Source: an uncultured Prevotella sp.
Lineage (GTDB): Bacteria; Bacteroidota; Bacteroidia; Bacteroidales; Bacteroidaceae
Assembly: GCA_945869265.1 (NCBI GenBank)
Contig: CAMBOI010000004.1
Span: 54,456 to 118,455 of the forward strand
Direction: 5' to 3'
DNA length: 64,000 bases
Position numbers and translations under genes: made by a program. Numbering within the stretch: the stretch's first letter is position 1; each line of letters starts with the position of its first letter. The notes below the pieces were generated by a model. It was not told where the DNA came from, ran no database searches, and saw nothing but the letters and a program-made list of their open reading frames with translations. This document shows positions 18,449 to 28,651 of this stretch, in pieces.

Positions 18449-19300
18449 ATGAATTTCATGTTAATCGCAGTGATTGTGCTTGGAGCCATCGCACTTGTGG
18501 CGGCAGCCGTGTTGTTCGTGTGTTCCAAAAAGTTTGCTGTGAAGGAAGACCCGAGGATTGCCCAGGTCTCAGCTGTCTTGCCCCAGGCCAACTGTGGCGG
18601 TTGCGGATTCCCAGGATGCTCTGGTATGGCCGACGCATTGGTGAAGGCCGCTGACGGAGGAAGTCTTGACGGACTCAACTGTCCTGTTGGTGGTGCTGCA
18701 GTGATGGAGCAGGTGGCAGACCTGTTAGGTATGTCTGTTGCAAACACCGAGCCCATGGTGGCTGTGGTGAGATGTAACGGTACGTGTGAAAACCGCCCTA
18801 AGACGGTAGAGTATTGCGGATTGCGCACATGTGCGGCTATGAACGCCTGTGCCGCCGGTGAGACCGCTTGTGGATTTGGATGTCTTGGCTGTGGCGACTG
18901 TGCCGAAGCATGCCAGTTTGGAGCCATTGCCATCAATCCCGAAACCGGTTTGGCTGAGGTCAACGAGGAGCTTTGTACTGCTTGTGGAGCTTGTGCCAAG
19001 GCCTGTCCTCGTCACATCATCGAGTTACGTAAGAAAGGGCCTAAGGGCAGACGTGTGTATGTCAGCTGTGTCAATCGCGACAAGGGTCCTGCTGCCAAGA
19101 AGGCTTGTGCTGCAGCATGTATCGGTTGTGGCAAGTGTGAAAAGGAGTGCCCGTTCGGAGCTATCACCGTCGAGGGCAACCTGTCGTATATCGACCCGCT
19201 GAAGTGCCGCTCCTGCCGCAAGTGTGAGAAGGTGTGCCCCACAGGAGCCATCAAGGCTGTTAATTTCCCTGCACCAAAGAACAATCCAGTAACTGAATAA
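18449..19300 (+). CDS. rnfB: electron transport complex subunit B
   Basis: N-terminal TM, NCGGCGFPGCSGMADAL Fe-S motif, two 4Fe-4S ferredoxin motifs. Confidence 0.95.
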   Translation: MNFMLIAVIVLGAIALVAAAVLFVCSKKFAVKEDPRIAQVSAVLPQANCGGCGFPGCSGMADALVKAADGGSLDGLNCPVGGAAVMEQVADLLGMSVANTEPMVAVVRCNGTCENRPKTVEYCGLRTCAAMNACAAGETACGFGCLGCGDCAEACQFGAIAINPETGLAEVNEELCTACGACAKACPRHIIELRKKGPKGRRVYVSCVNRDKGPAAKKACAAACIGCGKCEKECPFGAITVEGNLSYIDPLKCRSCRKCEKVCPTGAIKAVNFPAPKNNPVTE

Positions 19301-19302
19301 AT

Positions 19303-20655
19303 ATGAAGATAAGAACATTTAGAATAGGAGGAATACATCCTGAGGAGAACAAACTCACACATGAGGTTCCCACTCAGGTGGCACCGCTGCCCAAGCAGGC
19401 TGTATTCCCGTTGTCGCAGCACATCGGTGCTCCGGCAAAGCCCGTAGTGGCTAAGGGTGATGTTGTCAAGGTTGGCACATTGCTTGCCGAGGCAGGCGGT
19501 TTTGTTTCCGCTCCCATCTATTCGTCGGTTTCGGGCAAGGTGTCTAAGATAGACTCTGCATTCGATGCCTCTGGTTATCGCAAACCAGCCATCATCGTGA
19601 GCGTCGAGGGTGACGAATGGGAGGAGAGTATCGACCGCAGTGATGACTTGGTAAAGATAGAGGATCGTCCCGACCTTACTCCCGAGAGTATAGTGGAAAG
19701 TATCAAGAATGCTGGTGTCACCGGTATGGGTGGTGCTGGATTTCCTACATTCATCAAGCTCTGTCCTCCTCCCGGAGCCACTGCCGAGTGTGTCATTATC
19801 AATGCAGTGGAGTGTGAACCTTATATCACCTCCGACTATAGATTGATGATGGAACATGCCGACGAGATTATCGTGGGATTGCAACTCCTCATGAAGGCCG
19901 CCAAGGTAGAGAGGGGATATATCGGTATTGAGACCAATAAGCCTGCCGCTATCGAATTGCTTACTAAGAAAGCTGCTGCCGACCCACGCATAGAGGTTGT
20001 CCCCCTCAAGCAACGCTATCCTCAGGGTGGTGAGAAGCAACTCGTGGATGCTGTCATACGTCGTCAGGTGCCTGCTCCTCCTGCCATCCCCGTGAATGTG
20101 GGTGCCATCGTTCAGAACGTGGGAACAGCATTTGCCGTTTATCAGGCTGTGATGAAGAACAAGCCCTTGTTTGAGCGTTACACCACCGTTACAGGTAAAA
20201 AGCTCTCAAAACCAGGCAATTATCTTGTGCGTATGGGTACTCCTATGCGCGATCTTATCGAGATATGTGGCGGTATGCCCGACGATGACAACAAACTGCT
20301 TGCCGGTGGTCCGATGATGGGTCGCGCACTGACTACCGACGAGGTGCCTGTGTGCAAGGGTACAAACAGTATCACTATCCTCAGTGGCAGTGACGCACGC
20401 CGCAAACCAGCCGATCCCTGCATCCGTTGCGGCAAGTGTGTCAACGTGTGTCCTATGGGGCTCGAACCTTATCTCCTTGCCACTCTGTCGGCAAAGAAGA
20501 TGTGGGAGAGGGCAGAGGCAGAAGATGTGGTGTCGTGCATAGAGTGCGGTTCATGCCAGTTCACATGTCCATCGCATCGTCCTATCCTCGACAATATCCG
20601 CAATGGTAAATCAACGGTAATGGGTATCATACGTGCCCGCAACGCTAAAAAATAG
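19303..20655 (+). CDS. rnfC: electron transport complex subunit C
   Basis: GMGGAGFPTFIKL motif, CIRCGKCVNVCPMGLEP and CIECGSCQFTCPSHRP clusters. Confidence 0.95.
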   Translation: MKIRTFRIGGIHPEENKLTHEVPTQVAPLPKQAVFPLSQHIGAPAKPVVAKGDVVKVGTLLAEAGGFVSAPIYSSVSGKVSKIDSAFDASGYRKPAIIVSVEGDEWEESIDRSDDLVKIEDRPDLTPESIVESIKNAGVTGMGGAGFPTFIKLCPPPGATAECVIINAVECEPYITSDYRLMMEHADEIIVGLQLLMKAAKVERGYIGIETNKPAAIELLTKKAAADPRIEVVPLKQRYPQGGEKQLVDAVIRRQVPAPPAIPVNVGAIVQNVGTAFAVYQAVMKNKPLFERYTTVTGKKLSKPGNYLVRMGTPMRDLIEICGGMPDDDNKLLAGGPMMGRALTTDEVPVCKGTNSITILSGSDARRKPADPCIRCGKCVNVCPMGLEPYLLATLSAKKMWERAEAEDVVSCIECGSCQFTCPSHRPILDNIRNGKSTVMGIIRARNAKK

Positions 20656-20664
20656 AATATCGAG

Positions 20665-21669
20665 ATGAAAAAGTTAATAGTATCCCTGTCGCCCCATGCC
20701 CATGGCACCGACTCGGTGGAGCGCAATATGTATGGCGTGATTATCGCCTTGCTTCCCGCCCTGCTCGTGTCGTTTGCCTATTTCGGTATCGGTTCGGCGA
20801 TAGTATGCGCCACAAGCGTAATGGCCTGCGTAGTGTTTGAGTGGGCCATCAACAAGTATATTCTTCGCAACGAGCGCACCACAGTGTGCGACGGCTCTGC
20901 CGCCCTCACCGGTTTGCTGCTCGGCTTCAACCTTCCGTCCAATCTTCCTATTTGGATTATCCTTATCGGAGCCCTTGTGGCTATCGGTGTGGGCAAGATG
21001 AGCTTTGGCGGTCTTGGTTGCAACATCTTCAACCCCGCCCTTGTCGGTCGTTGCGTGCTTCTCGTCAGTTTCCCGGCACAGATGACATCATGGCCCCAGG
21101 CTGGTCAGCTTACCTCTTATCTCGACGCCGAGACAGGAGCCACACCATTGTCGGTGATGAAATGGGCTATCAAGAGTGGCGACCCCTCGGTGCTTGAGCA
21201 GTTGCCCAGCAGTTTTAATATGCTGATCGGTCTGCCTGACACTTGTCAGACTGGTGCCGGTTCGCTTGGAGAGGTGTGTGCATTGGCATTGCTTCTTGGT
21301 TTGGCATTTATGCTTTGGCGCAAGATCATCACATGGCATATTCCAGTGAGTATTCTCGCCACGGTATTCGTGCTCAGTGGTTTGCTCCACCTCGCCAATC
21401 CCGCCTATGCCAATCCTCTTGCAGTACTCTTCAGCGGTGGACTGATGCTCGGTGCTATCTTCATGGCAACCGACTATGTTACATCACCTATGTGCGGACG
21501 TGGACAGTTGATTTACGGAGTGGGTATCGGAGTGCTCACGGTGGTAATCCGCAACTGGGGTGCATATCCCGAGGGAATGTCGTTTGCCATTCTTATCATG
21601 AATGCATTCACACCTCTTATTAATACATACGTCAAACCAATTAGATTCGGGGAGGTAACAAAGAAATGA
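20665..21669 (+). CDS. rnfD: electron transport complex subunit D
   Basis: Multi-TM, DGSAALTGLLLGFNLPSNLP, ATDYVTSPM. Confidence 0.95.
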   Translation: MKKLIVSLSPHAHGTDSVERNMYGVIIALLPALLVSFAYFGIGSAIVCATSVMACVVFEWAINKYILRNERTTVCDGSAALTGLLLGFNLPSNLPIWIILIGALVAIGVGKMSFGGLGCNIFNPALVGRCVLLVSFPAQMTSWPQAGQLTSYLDAETGATPLSVMKWAIKSGDPSVLEQLPSSFNMLIGLPDTCQTGAGSLGEVCALALLLGLAFMLWRKIITWHIPVSILATVFVLSGLLHLANPAYANPLAVLFSGGLMLGAIFMATDYVTSPMCGRGQLIYGVGIGVLTVVIRNWGAYPEGMSFAILIMNAFTPLINTYVKPIRFGEVTKK

Positions 21670-22322
21670 AAAAGTTGGAATCTACACTTTTGAATATGGT
21701 GGTGGTACTCGTCGCAGTGGCGGTAATCACCAGCGGACTCCTCGCATGGGTTAACCATGTCACCGAAGAACCCATCCGCATGCAGGATGAATTGGCACTC
21801 GCCAACGGTATCAAGGAGGTGATGGGAACAGACCAGTTGACCGTCACATCCGACGAGGAAGTGAAGAAGGAGTTTGACGGTAAGGAACTCGTCTTTGTCG
21901 TTCATAAGACAGCCGACAAGCAAGGTAAGTTCCTCGGTGCAGCCGTTGAATCTACAACAATGGGATTTGGTGGTGAACTGAAGGTGCTCGTAGGCTTTGA
22001 TGCCGATGGCAAGGTGCTCGGATATACTATCCTCCAGGCAGCAGAGACTCCAGGACTTGGAGCTAAGGCCGACAAATGGTTCCAAGCCGACGGTAAGGGA
22101 AGTATTATCGGTAAGACAGCCGCCCAGCCGCTCACAGTGAACAAGGACGGTGGCGACATTGATGCCATCACCGCTTCAACAATCACTTCGCGTGCCTTCC
22201 TTAAGGCTGTCAACCAGGCTTACTCGGTGTATGCCGGACAGGACGACAGCGCAAGCGACGGACAAAGCGGAGCTTCGGTGCAGAATGGTAAGCGACATAC
22301 TAATCCAGAGGATATAAGGTAA
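21666..22322 (+). CDS. rnfG: electron transport complex subunit G (FMN-binding)
   Basis: ETPGLGAKAD and DAITASTITSRAF (covalent FMN Thr site). Confidence 0.95.
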   Translation: MKKLESTLLNMVVVLVAVAVITSGLLAWVNHVTEEPIRMQDELALANGIKEVMGTDQLTVTSDEEVKKEFDGKELVFVVHKTADKQGKFLGAAVESTTMGFGGELKVLVGFDADGKVLGYTILQAAETPGLGAKADKWFQADGKGSIIGKTAAQPLTVNKDGGDIDAITASTITSRAFLKAVNQAYSVYAGQDDSASDGQSGASVQNGKRHTNPEDIR

Positions 22323-22346
22323 TAAATAATTAATAATACAAAAGAT

Positions 22347-22931
22347 ATGAATTATTTCAAGATAATCAGCAATGGCATTATCAAAGAGAACCCTACCTTT
22401 GTACTTCTCTTGGGAATGTGCCCCACGCTTGCCACTACCACCTCATCCATTAACGGTATGTCGATGGGATTGGCTACGATGTTCGTGCTCGTGTGCTCAA
22501 ATATCGTGGTGTCGCTTATCAAGAGCCTCACTCCCGACAAGGTGCGCATACCGGTGTTCGTGGTGGTGATAGCCTCGTTCGTGACAATCCTGCAGATGTG
22601 TCTCAAGGCCTATCTGCCCGAGATCAACAAGTCGCTCGGACTATTCATACCGCTCATCGTGGTCAACTGTATCATCCTGGGACGTGCTGAGGCTTTCGCC
22701 TGTAAGAATGGTCCTGTGGCCAGTCTATGCGACGGTATCGGCATTGGTCTGGGTTTCACACTCGGACTCACTCTTCTCGGCACAGTACGCGAGTTCTTCG
22801 GTGCAGGTAGCATCTTCGGATTCACCCTACTGCCCGAAACCTACAACGTGCTGCTCTTCATTCTGCCTCCGGGAGCATTCATCTCTCTGGGCTATCTCAT
22901 CGCAATCGTTAACAAATTAAAGAAGGCATAA
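22347..22931 (+). CDS. rnfE: electron transport complex subunit E
   Basis: ENPTFVLLLGMCPTLATTTS, VNCIILGRAEAFA. Confidence 0.95.
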   Translation: MNYFKIISNGIIKENPTFVLLLGMCPTLATTTSSINGMSMGLATMFVLVCSNIVVSLIKSLTPDKVRIPVFVVVIASFVTILQMCLKAYLPEINKSLGLFIPLIVVNCIILGRAEAFACKNGPVASLCDGIGIGLGFTLGLTLLGTVREFFGAGSIFGFTLLPETYNVLLFILPPGAFISLGYLIAIVNKLKKA

Positions 22932-22937
22932 CGCATT

Positions 22938-23540
22938 ATGGAATACATACTGATATTTATCTCAGCGATATTTGTCAATAATATCGTCCTTTCCCAGTTC
23001 TTGGGAATATGTCCTTTCCTCGGAGTGTCGAAGAAAGTGGATACAGCCCTCGGTATGAGTGCAGCTGTGGCATTTGTGCTCACTCTTGCCACAATTGTGA
23101 CATGGCTTGTACAGAAACTGGTGCTTGACGCCTTTGGATTGCAGTATCTGCAGACCATCGCCTTCATCCTAGTTATCGCCTCACTGGTGCAGATGGTGGA
23201 AATCGTGATGAAGAAAGTGTCGCCCGCCCTCTATCAGGCTCTCGGTATCTTCCTGCCTCTCATCACTACCAACTGTGCTGTGCTCGGAGTGGCAATCCTT
23301 GTTATCCAGAAGGATTACTCGCTCATTGAGAGTATCATCTACGCCTTCTCCACAGCTATCGGTTTTGGTCTTGCCCTTACCGTCTTCGCTGGAATACGCG
23401 AGCAACTCGAACTGGTGAATGTGCCAAAGGGAATGCGTGGAGTGGCTATAACGATGGTTACTGCCGGTCTGCTCAGTCTTGCCTTTATGGGCTTCTCAGG
23501 AGTCGATGGAGGACTAAAATCCCTCTTCGGATTGGAATAA
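22938..23540 (+). CDS. rnfA: electron transport complex subunit A
   Basis: FVNNIVLSQFLGICPFLGVSKK, TTNCAVLGVAI. Confidence 0.95.
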   Translation: MEYILIFISAIFVNNIVLSQFLGICPFLGVSKKVDTALGMSAAVAFVLTLATIVTWLVQKLVLDAFGLQYLQTIAFILVIASLVQMVEIVMKKVSPALYQALGIFLPLITTNCAVLGVAILVIQKDYSLIESIIYAFSTAIGFGLALTVFAGIREQLELVNVPKGMRGVAITMVTAGLLSLAFMGFSGVDGGLKSLFGLE

Positions 23541-23556
23541 TTGATTAACGAATGAT

Positions 23557-23595
23557 AAAAAAGGTGGCGAATTACTAATTTTCGCCACCTTTTTG
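23557..23595 (+). terminator. intrinsic terminator of rnf operon
   Basis: aaaaaaggtggcgaa-ttactaat-tttcgccacctttttg. Confidence 0.9.
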
Positions 23596-23667
23596 CATAT
23601 ATATTTTTTTAATAGAAAATTTATTGCTACCTTTGCACTCGTTAAATAGAGACTAAATAAATAACTT

Positions 23668-24705
23668 ATGAAACATACAATACTCGTAACAGGTGGTACC
23701 GGCTTTATCGGTTCTCATACCACCGTCGAACTTATCAATGCTGGATATAAGGTAGTCATCGTTGACAATCTTAGCAATTCCAATGCAAACGTAGTTGACG
23801 GTATAGAAGAGATTACAGGTGTTCGCCCCGCTTTCGAGCAGGTGGATTGCTGCGACTATGCGGCAATGGAGAGCGTTTTTAATAAGTATTCTGACATCGA
23901 GGGAATCATACATTTTGCAGCAAGCAAGGCTGTAGGCGAGAGTGTGGAGAAGCCTCTTCTCTACTATCGCAACAACATCACCAGTCTCCTCAATCTTCTC
24001 GAATTGATGCCGAAGCATAATGTGAAGGGTATCATCTTCTCGTCAAGCTGCACCGTATATGGCCAGCCCGACCCGGAGAATCTTCCTGTCACCGAGGATG
24101 CTCCCATCAAGCCTGCCGAAAGCCCCTATGGCAATACCAAGCAGGTGAACGAGGAAATCATACGCGACTATATCAACAGTGGTGCGTCTATCAAGGCCAT
24201 CCTGCTCAGATATTTCAACCCCATTGGTTCACATCCCACAGCCATCATCGGTGAGCTGCCCAACGGAGTGCCAATGAATCTCATCCCCTATGTCACACAG
24301 ACTGCCATGGGTATTCGCGAGCAGCTTAAGGTGTTTGGCAACGACTACGACACTCCCGACGGAACATGTATCCGCGACTATATCTATGTCGTTGACCTTG
24401 CCAAGGCTCATGTCAAGGCAATGGAGCGAGTGCTCGACACTGACAGCGACAAGCTCGAGGTGTTCAATGTCGGCACGGGACGTGGTGTCAGCACTAAGGA
24501 GATTGTCGATGCCTTCGAGAAGGCTACAGGCGTGAAGGTCAATTGGACCTATGCTCCCCGTCGTGCTGGTGACATCGAGAAGGTGTGGGCTGATCCCAAG
24601 AAAGCCAACGAGGTATTGGGATGGAAGGCCGAGACCAGTCTTGAGGACACGTTGAAATCTGCCTGGAACTGGCAGGTGAAGCTCCGCGAGAGGGGTATTC
24701 AATAA
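23668..24705 (+). CDS. galE: UDP-glucose 4-epimerase
   Basis: ILVTGGTGFIGSHTTVELI, SSSCTVYGQP, YFNPIGSHP; TACCTTTG promoter box just upstream (about 23630). Confidence 0.95.
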   Translation: MKHTILVTGGTGFIGSHTTVELINAGYKVVIVDNLSNSNANVVDGIEEITGVRPAFEQVDCCDYAAMESVFNKYSDIEGIIHFAASKAVGESVEKPLLYYRNNITSLLNLLELMPKHNVKGIIFSSSCTVYGQPDPENLPVTEDAPIKPAESPYGNTKQVNEEIIRDYINSGASIKAILLRYFNPIGSHPTAIIGELPNGVPMNLIPYVTQTAMGIREQLKVFGNDYDTPDGTCIRDYIYVVDLAKAHVKAMERVLDTDSDKLEVFNVGTGRGVSTKEIVDAFEKATGVKVNWTYAPRRAGDIEKVWADPKKANEVLGWKAETSLEDTLKSAWNWQVKLRERGIQ

Positions 24706-24802
24706 GGTTATTGGTTATTAGTCGTGGTGAAAAGCCCGACTATATTTTGTGTTTGTGTTGTTATTATCCCCCCGATGTGAATCGCGGGGATAATTTTTTA
24801 CG

Positions 24803-27304
24803 ATGATTTATATGTCAGACAAGATAATCCCCAAGATAAGAAAGAGCATGGCCGATGGTATGTCGCTTGTTGACCGACTACCAGTATGGAACGTCGTGGA
24901 AGAGGTAAACAGCTTGCTTGCCCACCATCCTTCCATAGTGCTTACCGCTCCTCCTGGAGCTGGTAAATCCACCCTATCACCTCTCACCGTGCTTGATGCA
25001 ATTGAGGAAGGACGTGTGATAGTCGTTGAGCCTCGTCGTATTGCAACTATACAGATTGCCGAGAGAATGTCGGCGATGATAGGTGAGCCAGTGGGCAATA
25101 CCGTGGGTTATCGTGTACGCTTTGATACTAAGGTGTCCGCCTCTACTCGCATTGAGGTCATAACCGAGGGCATTCTGCTCAGGATGCTTGTTGAGGACCC
25201 TACTCTTGATGGCATTTCGGTGGTAATGTTCGATGAGTTTCATGAGCGAAGTCTTGCTTCTGATACAGCTCTTGCTCTTGTACGCGAGGCTCAGGGGATT
25301 ATACGTCCCGACTTGCAATTGGTGATAATGTCGGCTACTATAGATACAGATAATATCTGCCGCTCACTCAATGCCCCTCTTGTCGAGAGTCAAGGACGAA
25401 TGTATGACGTTGAGATTCTGCATGGCGAGGAAGCCACAGTGTATGATAGTGCCAGTCAGGTGGCATCTGCCATCATGAAAGCCCATCGCGAGCATGAGGG
25501 AGACATTCTCGCCTTCCTCCCTGGTCAGGCAGAGATAATGAAATGTAGTGAAATCCTTGGCGACTCGCTTGGTTCCACCTACATATTTCCCCTTTATGGC
25601 TTGCTTACTCCCCAACAGCAACGTCGGGCTATCATGCCATCACATGAGGGCGAGCGAAAACTTGTTCTTGCCACCTCCATTGCCGAAACATCACTCACCA
25701 TCGAGGGAGTGAGGGTTGTGGTTGATTCAGGTTTTTGCCGTCGTATGGTGTTCGATCCTCGTAGCGGACTGAGCCATCTCGACACAGTGCGCATATCCCT
25801 TGACATGGCAAGGCAACGCACGGGACGAGCAGGACGTGTGGGTGAGGGAGTATGTTATCGACTGTGGACACTTGCCACTGAGCATCGTATGGACGAATGT
25901 CGCAAACCAGAGATTGTTGAGGCCGACCTCTCTTCCGTGCTCCTCGATATCTCAGCATGGGGTGCAGAGGATATTATGTCGTTGCCATGGCTCACTCCAC
26001 CTCCGCAGTCGAATGTCGCCCAGGCCCGCCAACTGCTCTTAATGCTCGATGCAATATACGATAATGGCAGGATAACCCCACATGGCAAGCGGCTTGCCTC
26101 ACTGCCATGTCATCCTCGTATTGCTCAGATGTTGCTTTCCGCCGAGACAGATTCCTTGAAGGCACTCGCAGCCGACATTGCCGCCATTCTTGAAGAAAAA
26201 GATATTCTCAATACCGATACAGATGCCGACATCAACACTCGTATTGCCCTCTTGCGTGATGCCCGTCGCACAAGGCGCAATGGCAGATGGGGACGTATCA
26301 TCAATATCGCAGAGCAATATCGTAGGCTCGTGCGTGTAGCCGAGGATAATGACTATCCTTCGCCATATGACTCAGGTAGGCTCATCGCCTCTGCATATCC
26401 CGAGAGGATAGCCGTAAGCAACGACGACGGGAAATATAAGCTTGCAAATGGAAACACTGTGACTCTCGACAGTGGCGATGACCTTATTGCATGTCCACTC
26501 TTGGCAGTGGCGTCGTTGGGCACGAGGATATTCCTTGCCTCGCCGTTGTCCAAGGATTCGCTCACAGGCATTGCCCGATGGACCGACAATGTCTTTTGGG
26601 ACAGTAAGCAGGGCAGGGTAGTGGCAAGGCGCGAGTTGCGCATAGGTGCAGTTATCCTCGATGCCCGACCTATCGACAATGATGTGCGCGAGCGTATAAC
26701 AGATGCCATCTGCCTTGCAGCAAGAAAGGATGGATTAAGCATGTTCTCTTTCTCCGACAGTGTTCAGGCATTGCAGCGTCGCATTGCCGCCGTGTCGGTG
26801 TGGCATCCCGAATTGTCGCTCCCCGATGTCTCCACCGAGGCTGTCCTTTCCTCCGTCAGCCAGTGGCTGCCTCTGTATATCGGCAAGGCCACCACTTCAG
26901 CCGAATTGCGCAAGATAAATATGGAGGATGTAATATGGGGAATGTTGACCTATGAGCAACAGATGAGTGTTGATACCTTGGCTCCCACCCATATACAAGT
27001 GCCTACAGGCAGTAGAATACGTGTTGACTATCGACAAGGAGCTGAGGCTCCGGTGCTGAGTGTGCGTCTTCAGGAGTGCTTCGGTCTTAACTCCACTCCC
27101 TGTGTAGATGGAGGCAAGCGTCCGGTGTTGATGGAACTACTCTCACCCGGTTTCAAACCCGTGCAGCTCACCCAAGACCTTGCCAACTTCTGGCAGTCCA
27201 CCTACTTCGAAGTGCGCAAGGAGCTTCGCCGCCGCTATCCCAAGCATCATTGGCCCGACAATCCCCTTGAGGCGCAGGCAGTAAGGGGAGTGAAAAGACG
27301 ATAA
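24803..27304 (+). CDS. hrpB: ATP-dependent helicase HrpB
   Basis: APPGAGKSTLSPL, FDEFHERSL, QRTGRAGRVGEGVCYRLW; start may be one of several nearby Met codons. Confidence 0.9.
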   Translation: MIYMSDKIIPKIRKSMADGMSLVDRLPVWNVVEEVNSLLAHHPSIVLTAPPGAGKSTLSPLTVLDAIEEGRVIVVEPRRIATIQIAERMSAMIGEPVGNTVGYRVRFDTKVSASTRIEVITEGILLRMLVEDPTLDGISVVMFDEFHERSLASDTALALVREAQGIIRPDLQLVIMSATIDTDNICRSLNAPLVESQGRMYDVEILHGEEATVYDSASQVASAIMKAHREHEGDILAFLPGQAEIMKCSEILGDSLGSTYIFPLYGLLTPQQQRRAIMPSHEGERKLVLATSIAETSLTIEGVRVVVDSGFCRRMVFDPRSGLSHLDTVRISLDMARQRTGRAGRVGEGVCYRLWTLATEHRMDECRKPEIVEADLSSVLLDISAWGAEDIMSLPWLTPPPQSNVAQARQLLLMLDAIYDNGRITPHGKRLASLPCHPRIAQMLLSAETDSLKALAADIAAILEEKDILNTDTDADINTRIALLRDARRTRRNGRWGRIINIAEQYRRLVRVAEDNDYPSPYDSGRLIASAYPERIAVSNDDGKYKLANGNTVTLDSGDDLIACPLLAVASLGTRIFLASPLSKDSLTGIARWTDNVFWDSKQGRVVARRELRIGAVILDARPIDNDVRERITDAICLAARKDGLSMFSFSDSVQALQRRIAAVSVWHPELSLPDVSTEAVLSSVSQWLPLYIGKATTSAELRKINMEDVIWGMLTYEQQMSVDTLAPTHIQVPTGSRIRVDYRQGAEAPVLSVRLQECFGLNSTPCVDGGKRPVLMELLSPGFKPVQLTQDLANFWQSTYFEVRKELRRRYPKHHWPDNPLEAQAVRGVKRR

Positions 27305-27357
27305 CTTCTGATATTACATTCTTTATCCTCCGAACATCCAATAATCATTCTCCAAGA

Positions 27358-27411
27358 CCCAATCGAAGGATGAACGAAGGATGATCGAAGGATGATCGAA
27401 GGATGATTGGG
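27358..27411. repeat. four 11-bp tandem repeats (CGAAGGATGAw) bounded by CCCAATC/GATTGGG
   Basis: Direct reading: CGAAGGATGAA CGAAGGATGAT x3 at 27364-27407, flanked by inverted 7-mers. Confidence 0.9.
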
Positions 27412-27740
27412 CAAGAATGTGACTATTAATTCAGTATTGGCATATATTTATTGTAATGTTGTAATTGTAATGCTTTGCCCAAATGTAATGTGCAATGCTT
27501 GTGCATTGTTAGTGCTGTGGTTTGATTATATTCACTCTTTTATTGTTAAATTCGTGTTAAATCCGAAACGGATAAATACGACTCTCAATAATTTTCTATA
27601 TATTTGCAATATCAATGCTTGCTCAAAGTCCACAAGTGTTAACAATATGCAATTTTGGCGAGGTGTGAACGTAAATGGCATACCATTCCCATAATTTTAT
27701 GGCAAAATTGTTTTAATAAATAAAATGGAATTATGCATAT

Positions 27741-27964
27741 ATGGCACTGAATCAAACCAACAAGCTTATGTGGATAGTGAATACAATCTACAAGGCACGG
27801 AAGATAACATTTGAAGAACTCAACCGCAGATGGATGGACAATGTTGACCTCTTCGTCCCACCTTCGATTTCCAGCAGGAGATATTGTGGAATGGCGAAGA
27901 TGTAGAAGTACTCGAACCACTCTGGCTCCGCAAGGAGATTGCAGGGAAGATAAAGAGGATGTGA
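27741..27964 (+). pseudogene. WYL-domain regulator remnant with internal deletion
   Basis: N-terminal part MALNQTNKLMWIVNTIYKARKITFEELNRRWMDNVDL then shift into the frame FDFQQEILWNGEDVEVLEPLWLRKEIAGKIKRM*, resembling the two ends of Bacteroidales WYL proteins with the middle missing. Confidence 0.75.
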
Positions 27965-27990
27965 AATAAATATAATAAGGAGTAACAGAT

Positions 27991-28479
27991 ATGCAAGACT
28001 TTGCTGCAATAGATTTTGAGACAGCCAACAACGAGCGCTCATCGGTGTGCTCTGTTGGAGTAGTGATAGTGAGGGGTGGGGAGATAGTGGACAAGTTCTA
28101 TTCTCTCATCAAGCCCGAGCCAGAGTATTATAACTACTGGTGCAGTCAGATTCATGGCCTTTGTGCTGAAGACACTGACAATGCACCAGTCTTTCCCGAA
28201 GTATGGAAGCAGATTGAGCCACTCATTGAAGGCTTGCCATTGGTGGCACATAACAAAGCATTTGACGAGAGTTGTCTGAAAGCCGTCTTTCGTGTCTATC
28301 AGATGGATTATCCCGACTATGAGTTTTACTGTACCTGCATAGCATCACGCAAGCGCTGGCCTGGAGGACATCACAATCTCGACATCATTGCCGCCCGCTG
28401 CGGATATGACTTGAAGAATCATCATCATGCCTTGGCTGATGCTGAGGCGTGTGCGTGGATAGCTAGGGAGATATTATAA
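27991..28479 (+). CDS. 3'-5' exonuclease (DnaQ-like/DEDDh)
   Basis: FAAIDFETANNERSSVCSVGVV, VAHNKAFDESCL, HHALADAEACAWIA. Confidence 0.9.
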   Translation: MQDFAAIDFETANNERSSVCSVGVVIVRGGEIVDKFYSLIKPEPEYYNYWCSQIHGLCAEDTDNAPVFPEVWKQIEPLIEGLPLVAHNKAFDESCLKAVFRVYQMDYPDYEFYCTCIASRKRWPGGHHNLDIIAARCGYDLKNHHHALADAEACAWIAREIL

Positions 28480-28651
28480 TTATCAAAATTGTATTTACAT
28501 AAAACGTATTTAGAAACGACTGACTATCAGTTATTTGTAGTTTATACGGTAGAAAAGTGGATTGGGATTTGTTTGAAGGAGTGTGGGTGGTGAAGATTTT
28601 ACGTTTTTAACTTGTGTTTACACGAAAATGTGGGAGGTGGATGCAATGACT

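Noticed and set aside
19012-20040. 342-aa minus ORF opposite rnfB/rnfC
   Set aside because: Antisense to strongly supported rnf genes; no recognisable domain.
28480-28650. Possible insertion-sequence end (acgactgactatcagtt)
   Set aside because: No matching inverted partner or target duplication found by eye.
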